Assembly (NCBI GenBank): GCA_902539035.1
Contig: CACBHL010000007.1
Location: forward strand, 1 to 47,341
Length of the DNA stretch: 47,341 nucleotides
Direction of reading: 5' to 3'
DNA from: an uncultured Pelagibacteraceae bacterium
GTDB lineage: Bacteria > Pseudomonadota > Alphaproteobacteria > Pelagibacterales > Pelagibacteraceae
Numbering within the stretch: the first letter of the stretch is position 1; each line of letters begins with the position of its first letter. This document shows, one piece after another, positions 1 through 7,466 of the stretch. The notes under the pieces were generated by a model. The model was not told the DNA's origin, did no database searches, and saw nothing but the letters and a program-made list of their open reading frames with translations. The position numbers and the translations under genes are program-made.

Positions 1-260
1 TTACAGTATCTCTTGCCAGTTGGTTGTGGTCCATCTTCGAAAATATGTCCATGATGACCACCACAACTTTTACAATGATATTCTGTTCTGGCATAACCTA
101 TATGATGATCTGTTTTTGTTTCAAATACATCAGGTAAAGACTCATAAAATGAAGGCCAGCCTGATCCACTTTCATATTTTGTTTTAGAGTCAAAAAGTTT
201 AATACCACAATTTGCACAATGAAAACTTCCCTCTCTTTTTTCATGGTAATTATTTAATTC
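1..260 (-). pseudogene. msrB: msrB 3' fragment, peptide-methionine (R)-S-oxide reductase, 5'-truncated and cut by the left window edge
   Basis: On the minus strand about 85 codons read as the C-terminal part of MsrB, which reduces methionine-R-sulfoxide. Visible are two zinc-type CxxC pairs (CANC and CKSC), the SGSGWPSFYE stretch and the GPQPTGKRYC motif with the catalytic Cys at bases 3-5. The last visible codon is incomplete (AA at bases 2-1), so the 3' end lies outside the window. Going upstream, homology stops around base 258, there is an in-frame stop at 276-278, and no ATG, GTG or TTG start lies between that stop and the homologous part. The usual N-terminal portion (TERPF region) is missing. 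The gene therefore looks broken by a deletion or rearrangement. An assembly join would look the same. Confidence 0.75.
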
Positions 261-439
261 AATTTGTAATTTTAATTACAACTTATGTTGTTTTAGATTT
301 TTTATCTCTGATCGGTTATGCTTTACTTGCACAAAAGTTAATTACTTGGATCAATACCAAACCAAGAACAATTAATACAATTTCAGCGAGTGTATTGGTA
401 ATTATTGCATTAATTATCGTTGCAACACAACAATACTAA
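252..439 (+). pseudogene. LysE/RhtB-family exporter, C-terminal fragment
   Basis: The plus strand from about base 252 to the stop at 437-439 encodes two hydrophobic segments typical of the C-terminus of LysE/RhtB amino-acid exporters (pattern YALLAQKLITW, then a final membrane helix). It aligns by eye with the C-terminal part of the intact LysE-family protein at 35423-36016. The N-terminal two thirds are absent. An ATG at 212 opens a longer 75-codon frame, but its first ~14 codons are antisense to msrB and resemble nothing. I read it as the remnant of a gene that was once divergent from msrB. Confidence 0.6.
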
Positions 440-464
440 CACTTTGTTTGGTCTTTATTGCCAC

Positions 465-493
465 TTGCAATTAGAGGAATTTGTTTATTAAAT
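465..493 (+). promoter_or_regulatory. candidate sigma70-type promoter upstream of the first ABC operon
   Basis: TTGCAA (465-470), a 17-nt spacer and TTAAAT (488-493) lie 36 nt before the binding-protein ATG at 529. The same TTGNAN-17-TTAAAT arrangement occurs before the other Liv-type binding protein. The surrounding DNA is very A+T-rich with repeated ATTAATTA, so chance matches are likely. Confidence 0.35.
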
Positions 494-528
494 TAATTAT
501 TAATTAATTAATAACTAGAGGAAATAAA

Positions 529-1767
529 ATGAAAATAAATAAAATAATCATAAGTTTTATTTCTGCAGCTGTAATTTTATTGTCAACGTCTGTCGTATCT
601 TTTGCGAAAGTTGTTGGAGATAAAATTGTTTTAGGTGCAGCAATTTCATTAACTGGTAAATACTCTTCTAATGGTGTTCATACTCAAAACGGTTACAATA
701 TGGCCGTAGATAGAATTAACAGCATGGGTGGTGTTAAAGTTGGTGGTAAAACTTATAAGTTTGACATTATTTATTATGATGATGAATCAAACCCTAAAAG
801 AGCAGCTCAACTTGCTGAAAGATTAATTTCACAAGATGGTGTTGAGTTTATGCTTGGTCCATACAGTTCAGGATTAACTAAAGCGATAGCTCCAGTTACA
901 GAAAAATATGGTGTTCCAATGGTAGAAGCAAATGGTGCATCTAGATCTTTGTTTACAAAAGGTTACAAATATCTATTTGCAGTTTTAGCTCCTGCTAATT
1001 TATATCTTGATGTTGCTATTGATTTAGCAGTTGAAAAGAATAACGGAAAACCAGTAACTGTTGCAATGGCATTTGAACAAGATGCATTTTCTCAAGATGT
1101 AAGACTGGGAGTTTTAGAAGCAATTGAAAGAACAGGCTCTAAAAAAGTAATTGATGATAAATTACCAAAAGAGCTAAATGACATGGCTGCTACTTTAGTA
1201 AAAGTCAAACAAATGAAACCAGATGTTTTAGTTGTTTCAGGTCATACAAAAGGTGCTTTAACTGCTATTAGACAAATATCTGAGATGAAAGTAGATGTTC
1301 CAATGTTAGCTATGACACACTGTGATGCAGCGAAATTATCAAAGCAACATGGCAAGAACTCACAATATGCTTTATGTGCTTCTCAGTGGCACAAAACACT
1401 AACTTATAAAGATGACTTCTTTAAAGATGGTATGACTTATGACGCAGACTTTACTAAAGAGTTTGGTTATGCGCCTCCATATCAGGCAGCAGAATCATCA
1501 GCTGCTCTATTGGTATTTAAAGATGCATTTGAAAGAGCAAATTCTTTTGATCAAAAGAAAGTAAGGGATGCTCTTGCAGCTACTAATATGCAAACTTTTT
1601 ATGGAAACATAAAATTTGCATCAGGTGGTCAGAATGTTGATAAGCCAATGGTTCTTTTCCAAGTTATGTGTGACGATGGTGGAAAATGTGAAAACAAAGT
1701 TGTTGCTCCAACAAAATGGGCTTCAGCTAAATTGATTCACCCTATTCCTTCTTGGTCTCAAAGATAA
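529..1767 (+). CDS. ABC transporter periplasmic binding protein, Leu/Ile/Val-amide type (Peripla_BP_6)
   Basis: A 412-residue secreted solute-binding protein of the branched-chain amino acid/amide/urea type (periplasmic binding fold I). The N-terminal signal peptide (about residues 1-26, ending SFA) is followed by the family start GDKIVLGAAISLTGKYSSNG. An AGAGGAAA Shine-Dalgarno-like stretch precedes the ATG. It heads the operon with LivH, a 60-aa protein, LivM, LivG, LivF and AzlCD, so it delivers ligand to that permease. A strong hairpin directly after it probably raises its transcript level over the membrane genes. The ligand cannot be read from sequence: branched-chain amino acids, short amides and urea-type compounds are all possible in this family. 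Confidence 0.85.
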   Translation: MKINKIIISFISAAVILLSTSVVSFAKVVGDKIVLGAAISLTGKYSSNGVHTQNGYNMAVDRINSMGGVKVGGKTYKFDIIYYDDESNPKRAAQLAERLISQDGVEFMLGPYSSGLTKAIAPVTEKYGVPMVEANGASRSLFTKGYKYLFAVLAPANLYLDVAIDLAVEKNNGKPVTVAMAFEQDAFSQDVRLGVLEAIERTGSKKVIDDKLPKELNDMAATLVKVKQMKPDVLVVSGHTKGALTAIRQISEMKVDVPMLAMTHCDAAKLSKQHGKNSQYALCASQWHKTLTYKDDFFKDGMTYDADFTKEFGYAPPYQAAESSAALLVFKDAFERANSFDQKKVRDALAATNMQTFYGNIKFASGGQNVDKPMVLFQVMCDDGGKCENKVVAPTKWASAKLIHPIPSWSQR

Positions 1768-1778
1768 AACAAATCTAT

Positions 1779-1816
1779 AAATACCCCCTAATATAATATA
1801 TATAGGGGGTATTTTT
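1779..1816 (+). terminator. intercistronic rho-independent-type hairpin after the binding protein
   Basis: A perfect 12-bp inverted repeat (1779-1790 with 1803-1814, core TACCCCCTA/TAGGGGGTA) with a 12-nt A+T loop runs into a T-run. It sits between the binding-protein stop and the LivH start at 1830. It probably acts as a partial terminator or 3' mRNA stabiliser inside the operon. Confidence 0.85.
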
Positions 1817-1829
1817 TATAGGATTCATT

Positions 1830-2723
1830 ATGGATTTCATGGTCTTCCAATATCCAATGATTTCTGTTCAAGCTTGTTTGGACGGAATTTTACTTGGAAT
1901 TTTATTTGCATTGATTGCATATGGTATGGCACTTCAATGGGGAGTAATGAATATAATTAATATTGCTCAAGGAGATCTAGTGATTTTAGGAGGATACATT
2001 GCTTATTTTATGTATCTTTACGGCATTCACCCTGCATGGGGAGTTATTGTGTCACCAATAATAATGTTTTTTGTAGGTATAGCAATTTACAAACTTGTAA
2101 TTAACAAAGTCGTCGATAGAGATTTGTTCATATCTATCTTAGCTACATTTGGAATAAGTATTCTGTTCATGCAATTAATGAACTTTGCATTTGGAGCCGA
2201 TGTTGTTCTTGCAAACTCAGATTATGGAACAACTATGTTGTTTAATAATAACGTTGTGCTGCCAAATTCAAAAATATTTTCAGCTTTTATAAGCATTTTG
2301 TTCGCAATTTGTTTAGTAATTTACATGAAAAAATCTAAACTTGGTCGTGCGATCAGAGCTACAGCACAAAATGCAAGAGCAGCAAAGATTCTGGGTGTAG
2401 ATACAGAAAAGGTTTATGCAGCAACTTTTGGTATTAATGCAGCTCTTTGTGGTGTTGCTGGAGCATTAATTTCAATTACTTTTACAATTCACCCATATAT
2501 GGGACTTCCTTATACAATAAGATCTTTTATGATTGTTATTATTGCAGGATTAGGAAATTTACCTGGCGTTGCAATGTCAGGAATGGGCTTAGGTGTTTTT
2601 GAAGAATTTGCAGATTATATACTTGGTACTGAATTTAGAATTGGATCAGTATTTTTATTATTAGTTTTAATACTAGTTTATAGAAGATTTAAACTTTCTA
2701 GAAAAAGAGAGTACTTGAAATGA
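1830..2723 (+). CDS. livH: Liv-type ABC permease (LivH family)
   Basis: A 297-residue, highly hydrophobic inner-membrane permease of the LivH family. The hydrophobic stretch near residues 15-35 continues into INIAQGDLVILGGY, which fits the family's N-terminal pattern. The cytoplasmic coupling loop reads GRAIRATAQNARAAKILGVD, the ATPase-docking element of LivH proteins. It pairs with LivM (2889-3941) as a heterodimeric channel powered by the two downstream ATPases. The ATG follows the hairpin closely, with a weak AGGA upstream. Its stop overlaps the start of the 60-aa gene by 4 nt (ATGA), so translation is probably coupled. Confidence 0.88.
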   Translation: MDFMVFQYPMISVQACLDGILLGILFALIAYGMALQWGVMNIINIAQGDLVILGGYIAYFMYLYGIHPAWGVIVSPIIMFFVGIAIYKLVINKVVDRDLFISILATFGISILFMQLMNFAFGADVVLANSDYGTTMLFNNNVVLPNSKIFSAFISILFAICLVIYMKKSKLGRAIRATAQNARAAKILGVDTEKVYAATFGINAALCGVAGALISITFTIHPYMGLPYTIRSFMIVIIAGLGNLPGVAMSGMGLGVFEEFADYILGTEFRIGSVFLLLVLILVYRRFKLSRKREYLK

Positions 2724-2902
2724 GAAAGGTTAAAATTAAAGACAACCAAGGTAAATTAATAGAAGTAGATATAGTTAAATTTAAGAAACATTTAGATGAA
2801 TATCATTCAAATGGTTCAAGTGTTCATGAGGAAGATGGACATTATTTTACTATTAACCAAAATTTTAGAAATAAAATATTAAATCTTTATGAACAAAAAT
2901 AA
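2720..2902 (+). CDS. unknown 60-aa protein between livH and livM
   Basis: A small gene overlapping livH by 4 nt (ATGA) at its start and livM by 14 nt at its end, which strongly suggests a real, translationally coupled reading frame. The product is charged and soluble, with no signal peptide or membrane segment. It begins MRKVKIKDNQGKLIEVDIVK, has a His/Glu/Asp-rich centre (EYHSNGSSVHEEDGHYF) and ends in a basic stretch. I do not recognise the family. Its position suggests an accessory or regulatory role for the permease, but this rests on context alone. An alternative is a spacer peptide that only couples translation of the two permease genes. Confidence 0.65.
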   Translation: MRKVKIKDNQGKLIEVDIVKFKKHLDEYHSNGSSVHEEDGHYFTINQNFRNKILNLYEQK

Positions 2903-3941
2903 TATACTATTATATAGTGGAATTTTAATTTTTGGTATAGCCGCTCCATTCTTGTTTCCAGCTTTCAAAGTACAGTTATCTATCCTTTGTGTATTAATAG
3001 TTTTAGCAACCACATGGAATATTCAAGGTGGTGAAATGGGGTATAACTCATTTGGAAATATACTTTTTTATGGCCTCGGTATGTATTTATGTGCCTCTGT
3101 CCAGGTTGGTATGTTTTTTCCACTAGCTGAATGGACTGAAAGTGGTGGTGAAAAAACATTTGTACATACTCCTGCACAATTTTTTCAAGGGATGGCTGTT
3201 GGGCTAATAGTTGCTGCAGTGGTACCAACAATTGTAGCAGGTTTAATTGGATATTCTATTTTAGGACTTAGAGGGCATTATTTTGCCATTTGCACATTAG
3301 GTTTGGGTGTTGCAGCAGGTGAGATTTCTGGAGGAATTGAAATCATTGGAGCTGGACAAGGTTTCACAACTCCACCTTTTCCTGAAGTAGGAAATTTAGA
3401 GTCACGAGGCGAATTTTTTTATTTTCTAAGCTTTTTTGTTTTAATACTTACTTTCATAGCTGTCAGAGGAATTTACACAACTAGATTTAAATTAATATTA
3501 AATGCTATTAGGGATAACGAAGATAAAGCTGAGGCCATGGGAATTCAAACGATGAAATATAAAATAGTTGGTTGGATGATATCAGCTTTCTTTTGTGGTC
3601 TTGCTGGAGGAATTATGGGAGGTTTAGTTGGATATATTGACTCAACCGATGTCGCTTTTGATGGAAGAGAGATGGGAGTTTTCATGGTTTTAATGGCAAT
3701 CTTAGGAGGGAAAGGAACTCTTTGGGGACCAATAATTGGTGCAACAGTGTTTCATATTTTTAAAGAAGGTTTTTGGACATTCTTTTTAGGTTGGCAATAT
3801 GTTGCACTTGGAGTTTTAATTGTAGTTATCGTTATTTATTTCCCAGAGGGGATAATGGGATGGTTAAGAGAAAAATACCCTGAAAGATTTGGCGAGGTTG
3901 TGGATGAAAAAGATCGTAAGGCACAGGTAGAGCTTAAATGA
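2889..3941 (+). CDS. livM: Liv-type ABC permease (LivM family)
   Basis: A 350-residue inner-membrane permease of the LivM family and partner of LivH. The sequence is strongly hydrophobic, with the family motif GHYFAICTLGLG and the coupling loop LNAIRDNEDKAEAMGI. The late part (MAILGGKGTLWGPIIGA) is also typical. The ATG lies inside the end of the 60-aa gene. The stop overlaps the livG start by 4 nt (ATGA). Length is normal for the family. The last ~20 residues form a charged cytoplasmic tail. Confidence 0.88.
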   Translation: MNKNNILLYSGILIFGIAAPFLFPAFKVQLSILCVLIVLATTWNIQGGEMGYNSFGNILFYGLGMYLCASVQVGMFFPLAEWTESGGEKTFVHTPAQFFQGMAVGLIVAAVVPTIVAGLIGYSILGLRGHYFAICTLGLGVAAGEISGGIEIIGAGQGFTTPPFPEVGNLESRGEFFYFLSFFVLILTFIAVRGIYTTRFKLILNAIRDNEDKAEAMGIQTMKYKIVGWMISAFFCGLAGGIMGGLVGYIDSTDVAFDGREMGVFMVLMAILGGKGTLWGPIIGATVFHIFKEGFWTFFLGWQYVALGVLIVVIVIYFPEGIMGWLREKYPERFGEVVDEKDRKAQVELK

Positions 3942-4678
3942 GTATTTTGGAAGTAAGCAACGTAAGTAAATCATTTGGTGGTGTTAAAGCTAACGTTGAT
4001 ATTTCAATGAATGTTGAAAAAGGTAGAATAGTTGGATTAATTGGTCCAAATGGATCTGGTAAAACAACATTATTTAATTCAATAGTTGGAACATACCCAA
4101 TTGATAATGGTTCAATTAAGTTTAATGATAAAGAGGTTTCTGAACTACCAGTGCCAGTTATTGCAAAACTTGGATTGTTAAGAACTTTTCAGCAAACTCG
4201 AATTTATGGAAAGTTAAATTGTGTAGAAAATATGCTCATCAGTCACAAAGGAAGTGATGAAAGTTTAATGAAAATCTTTTCTACAATTCCTAAAGAACTG
4301 ACAGAAAAGGCTGAAAATTTGTTAAATTTTGTGGGTTTATATCAAAAAAGAAATTTAAGAGCAGGGGATTTATCTTTCGGACAACAAAAATTATTAGAAT
4401 TAGCTATGGCACTAATGAATGAGCCAGAAATGCTTTTATTAGATGAGCCAACAGCTGGAATTAATCCAACATTGATTAATGGAATTATAGATAGGTTAAT
4501 TAAAGTAAACCAAGATTTTGGAATTACTCTTTTAGTTATAGAACATAATATGAGAGTAATCATGCAACTTGCTGAAAATATTTTCTGTTTAGCACATGGT
4601 AAAATGTTGGCCAATGGGTCACCTGATGAAATTAAAAATGATAAACGTGTAATAGACGCGTACTTAGGAGCTCAATAA
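3938..4678 (+). CDS. livG: Liv-type ABC ATPase (LivG family)
   Basis: A 246-residue cytoplasmic ATPase of the LivG family. Walker A GPNGSGKT is at residues 36-43, the signature is LSFGQQKLLELA, and Walker B plus D-loop is LLLDEPTAGINP. An EH switch (VIEHNM) and the C-terminal helical tail (VIDAYLGAQ) fit LivG. It pairs with the following LivF-like ATPase to drive LivH/LivM. Start and stop overlap the neighbours (ATGA with livM, TAATG with livF). The signature has LSFGQ in place of the usual LSGGQ, a variation also seen in other LivG proteins. Confidence 0.9.
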   Translation: MSILEVSNVSKSFGGVKANVDISMNVEKGRIVGLIGPNGSGKTTLFNSIVGTYPIDNGSIKFNDKEVSELPVPVIAKLGLLRTFQQTRIYGKLNCVENMLISHKGSDESLMKIFSTIPKELTEKAENLLNFVGLYQKRNLRAGDLSFGQQKLLELAMALMNEPEMLLLDEPTAGINPTLINGIIDRLIKVNQDFGITLLVIEHNMRVIMQLAENIFCLAHGKMLANGSPDEIKNDKRVIDAYLGAQ

Positions 4679-5463
4679 TGTCCAATCAATATGAAGTATT
4701 AGGAAAAGCTCCAGGCCCAGAGGATTTAAAAAAGTTATCACCAAGTGAAATACATTTAACCATTAAAGGTTTAAATGCCGGATATGGAAAAATGGAAATT
4801 TTGCATAATTTTGATTTATTTGTAAACAAGGCACAGTCTTTATGTCTAATAGGTCCAAATGGTGCAGGAAAATCTACAATACTTCATTCTATTTATGGAT
4901 TTACTAATATTTTTTCAGGTCAAATTGAAATTGATGGTAAAGAAATTACAAATTTAACACCAGCAGAAAAGTTAAAATCTGTAGGTATAGCTTACATACT
5001 TCAAGATAATTCAGTATTTCCTGACATGACCGTAGAGGAAAATTTATTAATGGGTGGATATATAAAAGAAAATACAGATGAGTCTTATCAAGAAGCTGAA
5101 AGAATTTTTGAGAAATATGAAAGATTAAGAAATAGAAGAAATCAGCCTGCAAAAGTTTTATCAGGAGGAGAGAGAAGATTGTTAGAAATTTCTAGAGCCC
5201 TTGTTATGAAACCATCAGTTTTATTAGTTGACGAACCATCCATTGGATTAGAACCAAGATACATTGATATGGTTTTTGAAATTTTAAGAGATCTTCAGGA
5301 AAATGAAAAAAAAACAATCATTCTTGTTGAACAAAATGCTAAAAAAGGATTAGAATTTGCAGATATAGGATACGTATTAGTATCTGGTGAAACTGCTATC
5401 GCTGGCAAAGGAGATGATTTACTTAAAAATCCTGATGTTGGTCGACTATTCCTTGGTGGCTAA
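4678..5463 (+). CDS. livF: Liv-type ABC ATPase (LivF family)
   Basis: A 261-residue ATPase of the LivF family. Walker A GPNGAGKS starts near residue 59, the signature is LSGGERRLLEIS, and Walker B is VLLVDEPSIGLEP. The C-terminus (VGRLFLGG) matches LivF. Compared with the usual ~235 residues it carries a roughly 30-residue N-terminal extension (MSNQYEVLGKAPGPEDLKKL...) of unknown role. I keep this start because TAATG overlap with livG is the pattern throughout the operon. The stop overlaps the azlC start in the same way. Confidence 0.88.
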   Translation: MSNQYEVLGKAPGPEDLKKLSPSEIHLTIKGLNAGYGKMEILHNFDLFVNKAQSLCLIGPNGAGKSTILHSIYGFTNIFSGQIEIDGKEITNLTPAEKLKSVGIAYILQDNSVFPDMTVEENLLMGGYIKENTDESYQEAERIFEKYERLRNRRNQPAKVLSGGERRLLEISRALVMKPSVLLVDEPSIGLEPRYIDMVFEILRDLQENEKKTIILVEQNAKKGLEFADIGYVLVSGETAIAGKGDDLLKNPDVGRLFLGG

Positions 5464-6167
5464 TGATTAATAGTCAGTTTTTCTTTAAGGGATATAAATC
5501 AATTCTCGCTCCTGATAGTCCTGCAATAGCTTTAGGATGCTGTTTCATTGCAATAGGAGCTTTACTTAAAAATTTAGGTTTTAACATTCAAGAAAGTATT
5601 TTTTCTACAATGTTAACTTATGCTTTACCTGGTTCATTAGTAATGGCGGAGTCATTATTAGTCGGAGCATCATTACTAAATATTTTTTTAGCAGTTTGGT
5701 TTGTTAATGCGAGGCTTTATCCAATGGCAGTTTCTTTGTTTCCACTAATGATGCATAAAAATCAACCTAAATGGAAATACTACTTTTCATGTCATTTCAT
5801 TGCTGTGTCTGCTTGGTTGATAATGAAAAGTAACTATAAGACAGTTCCTAAAAAACAAAGAATTGATTTTTGGATTGGGATTGGTAGCGCAACCTGGAGC
5901 GTAGCAGTTTTAGGTACTTTTATAGGTTTTTATTTTTCAGAGTATTTAAATAAAGATATGATGATGGGATTAGCTATTTTAAATCCGGTTTATTTTTTAT
6001 GCATGATGGTGGGAGCCTCAAAAACAATACAAATTACATTGTCAGTTATACTTGGAACAATATTAGGACCAATTTTTTATTTTTTATCACCAGAATGGTC
6101 TATTTTACTGGGAGGCATAATTGGTGGAACAATTGCATATCTCATAGGAGAACTAAATGTCAGTTAG
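5463..6167 (+). CDS. azlC: AzlC-family amino acid exporter subunit
   Basis: A 234-residue multi-spanning membrane protein of the AzlC family, the large subunit of the AzlCD (BrnFE-like) branched-chain amino acid exporter. The family pattern is seen in ALPGSLVMAESLLVGASLLN near residues 55-75 and in several further membrane helices. Its ATG overlaps the livF stop (TAATG) and its end overlaps azlD by 11 nt, so importer and exporter look co-transcribed. The pairing suggests that the importer substrate or a product of it can be released when in excess. Confidence 0.8.
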   Translation: MINSQFFFKGYKSILAPDSPAIALGCCFIAIGALLKNLGFNIQESIFSTMLTYALPGSLVMAESLLVGASLLNIFLAVWFVNARLYPMAVSLFPLMMHKNQPKWKYYFSCHFIAVSAWLIMKSNYKTVPKKQRIDFWIGIGSATWSVAVLGTFIGFYFSEYLNKDMMMGLAILNPVYFLCMMVGASKTIQITLSVILGTILGPIFYFLSPEWSILLGGIIGGTIAYLIGELNVS

Positions 6168-6480
6168 TATTTTTTATGCAATTTTAGTTACTTCATTAGC
6201 AACCTTTATTTCAAGATTTCTTGGAGCCGTAAGCTCACAAGGTATTAAGGAGACTTCAAAATTATTTAAATGGTTTAATTGTTTAGCCTATGCAACTTTA
6301 GCAGCACTAATTGCTAGAACAATTATTTTTCCTGCTGGTGTTCTTATTGACGCAAGTTATTTAAGTAGAATAATTGTTGTCGTATTGTCATTAGTTGTAT
6401 TCTTTGTGTCTAAACAAAATTATGTTTATCCTACAGTTTTTTCTGCCTTATGTATGGCAGCCATTAACAATTATTTTTAA
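6157..6480 (+). CDS. azlD: AzlD-family amino acid exporter subunit
   Basis: A 107-residue protein with about three to four membrane helices, matching AzlD in size, in hydropathy and in its place directly after azlC. N-terminal residues LVTSLATFISRFLGA fit the family (Pfam AzlD). It is the small subunit completing the exporter. No terminator is evident after it. The next gene starts 40 nt downstream on the same strand, so read-through into csiD is possible. Confidence 0.78.
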   Translation: MSVSIFYAILVTSLATFISRFLGAVSSQGIKETSKLFKWFNCLAYATLAALIARTIIFPAGVLIDASYLSRIIVVVLSLVVFFVSKQNYVYPTVFSALCMAAINNYF

Positions 6481-6520
6481 TTCAAATTGATTTATTATTT
6501 AAGTTAATTTAAAATTTAGT

Positions 6521-7432
6521 ATGGAAAAAATTGAGGGCTTAGAAGTTCATAATCACAAAGACTCTAGTAGAATACTAAATATTCAATTAGATGATGATAT
6601 TGTAAAAAAATTAATTTTTCCTTTTAATAAATTTGATCTTACTGCGCTAGAACTTAAACCGTTTACTAGATTTACAATTGCGAAAAGTCTTGATGATTTA
6701 ACTAACAATAAACTAAGCAAGTTAATCAATTCGGTACTTCGAGATAGATCAACTGGTTGCTTTATTATCGGTCCTAAAAATATTTCAACAAAAACTAATG
6801 ATAAATTTTTAGTAAAATTGTCAACTGCTATAGCTCACCTTATTGGAGTCCCCAATCATGATTCAATGGCAGGAAAATACTATGCTAGATTTCATGTAAA
6901 GCATGAAGATGCTAGTGACTCTTATTTGAGAAAAGCTTACAGAAATATGGATTTGCACACAGATGGAACATATGTAAAAGAAGTTACAGATTGGTTAGTT
7001 ATGACTAAACTAGAGGAGCAAAATGTACAAGGTGGTGAAACTGCAATGTTACATTTAGATGATTGGGAGCATTGTGATGATTTATCCAACGATCCAGTTG
7101 GTCAACAAGATTTTGTTTGGGGGTCTCCTAAAAGTAAAAATATTGATTATAAGGTAGAACATCCAGTTTTTTCTTTTGATAAAGAAGGAAGACCTAAAAT
7201 TTCTTATATAGATCAATTTCCAGAACCTAAAAATATGGAACAGGGAAATTTTTTACAAAAATTATCAGATGCATTAGAGGAAAGTAAAAATAAAATAATT
7301 ACTAAATTACCAGTAGGTCATTCTGTTATAGCTAATAATTATTTCTGGCTTCATGGAAGAAAACCCTTCAAAGAAAATAAAGAATTAAGTAGGGAATTGT
7401 TAAGAATTAGAGGCTCTTTTTTTGTTAATTAA
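6521..7432 (+). CDS. glaH: glutarate 2-hydroxylase, CsiD/GlaH family Fe(II)/2-oxoglutarate dioxygenase
   Basis: A 303-residue protein strongly similar throughout to E. coli CsiD (GlaH), which converts glutarate plus 2-oxoglutarate and O2 to L-2-hydroxyglutarate, succinate and CO2. The iron triad is visible: His146 and Asp148 in LHTDGTY and His278 in FWLHGR. The 132-residue spacing between the two histidines equals that of E. coli CsiD (160 to 292, from memory). The 2-oxoglutarate-binding arginine lies in the C-terminal RELLRIRG. Flanking conserved blocks include MAGKYYARF, LHLDDWEH and YIDQF. In E. coli the next gene is lhgO; here a P5CR-like gene follows and no lhgO is seen in the window. 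The substrate could be glutarate from lysine breakdown or a similar dicarboxylate. Confidence 0.88.
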   Translation: MEKIEGLEVHNHKDSSRILNIQLDDDIVKKLIFPFNKFDLTALELKPFTRFTIAKSLDDLTNNKLSKLINSVLRDRSTGCFIIGPKNISTKTNDKFLVKLSTAIAHLIGVPNHDSMAGKYYARFHVKHEDASDSYLRKAYRNMDLHTDGTYVKEVTDWLVMTKLEEQNVQGGETAMLHLDDWEHCDDLSNDPVGQQDFVWGSPKSKNIDYKVEHPVFSFDKEGRPKISYIDQFPEPKNMEQGNFLQKLSDALEESKNKIITKLPVGHSVIANNYFWLHGRKPFKENKELSRELLRIRGSFFVN

Positions 7433-7466
7433 TTCAATATAATCAATATAAAGTAATCAAAACTTT

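Noticed and set aside
1..3. TTA at the left edge as the msrB stop codon
   Set aside because: It is out of frame: the MsrB frame has the Cys codon at 5-3 and an incomplete codon at 2-1, so the gene continues outside.
212..439. A 75-codon frame as an intact small membrane protein
   Set aside because: Its first ~14 codons are antisense to msrB and the rest is a LysE C-terminus, so I treat it as a remnant, not a gene.
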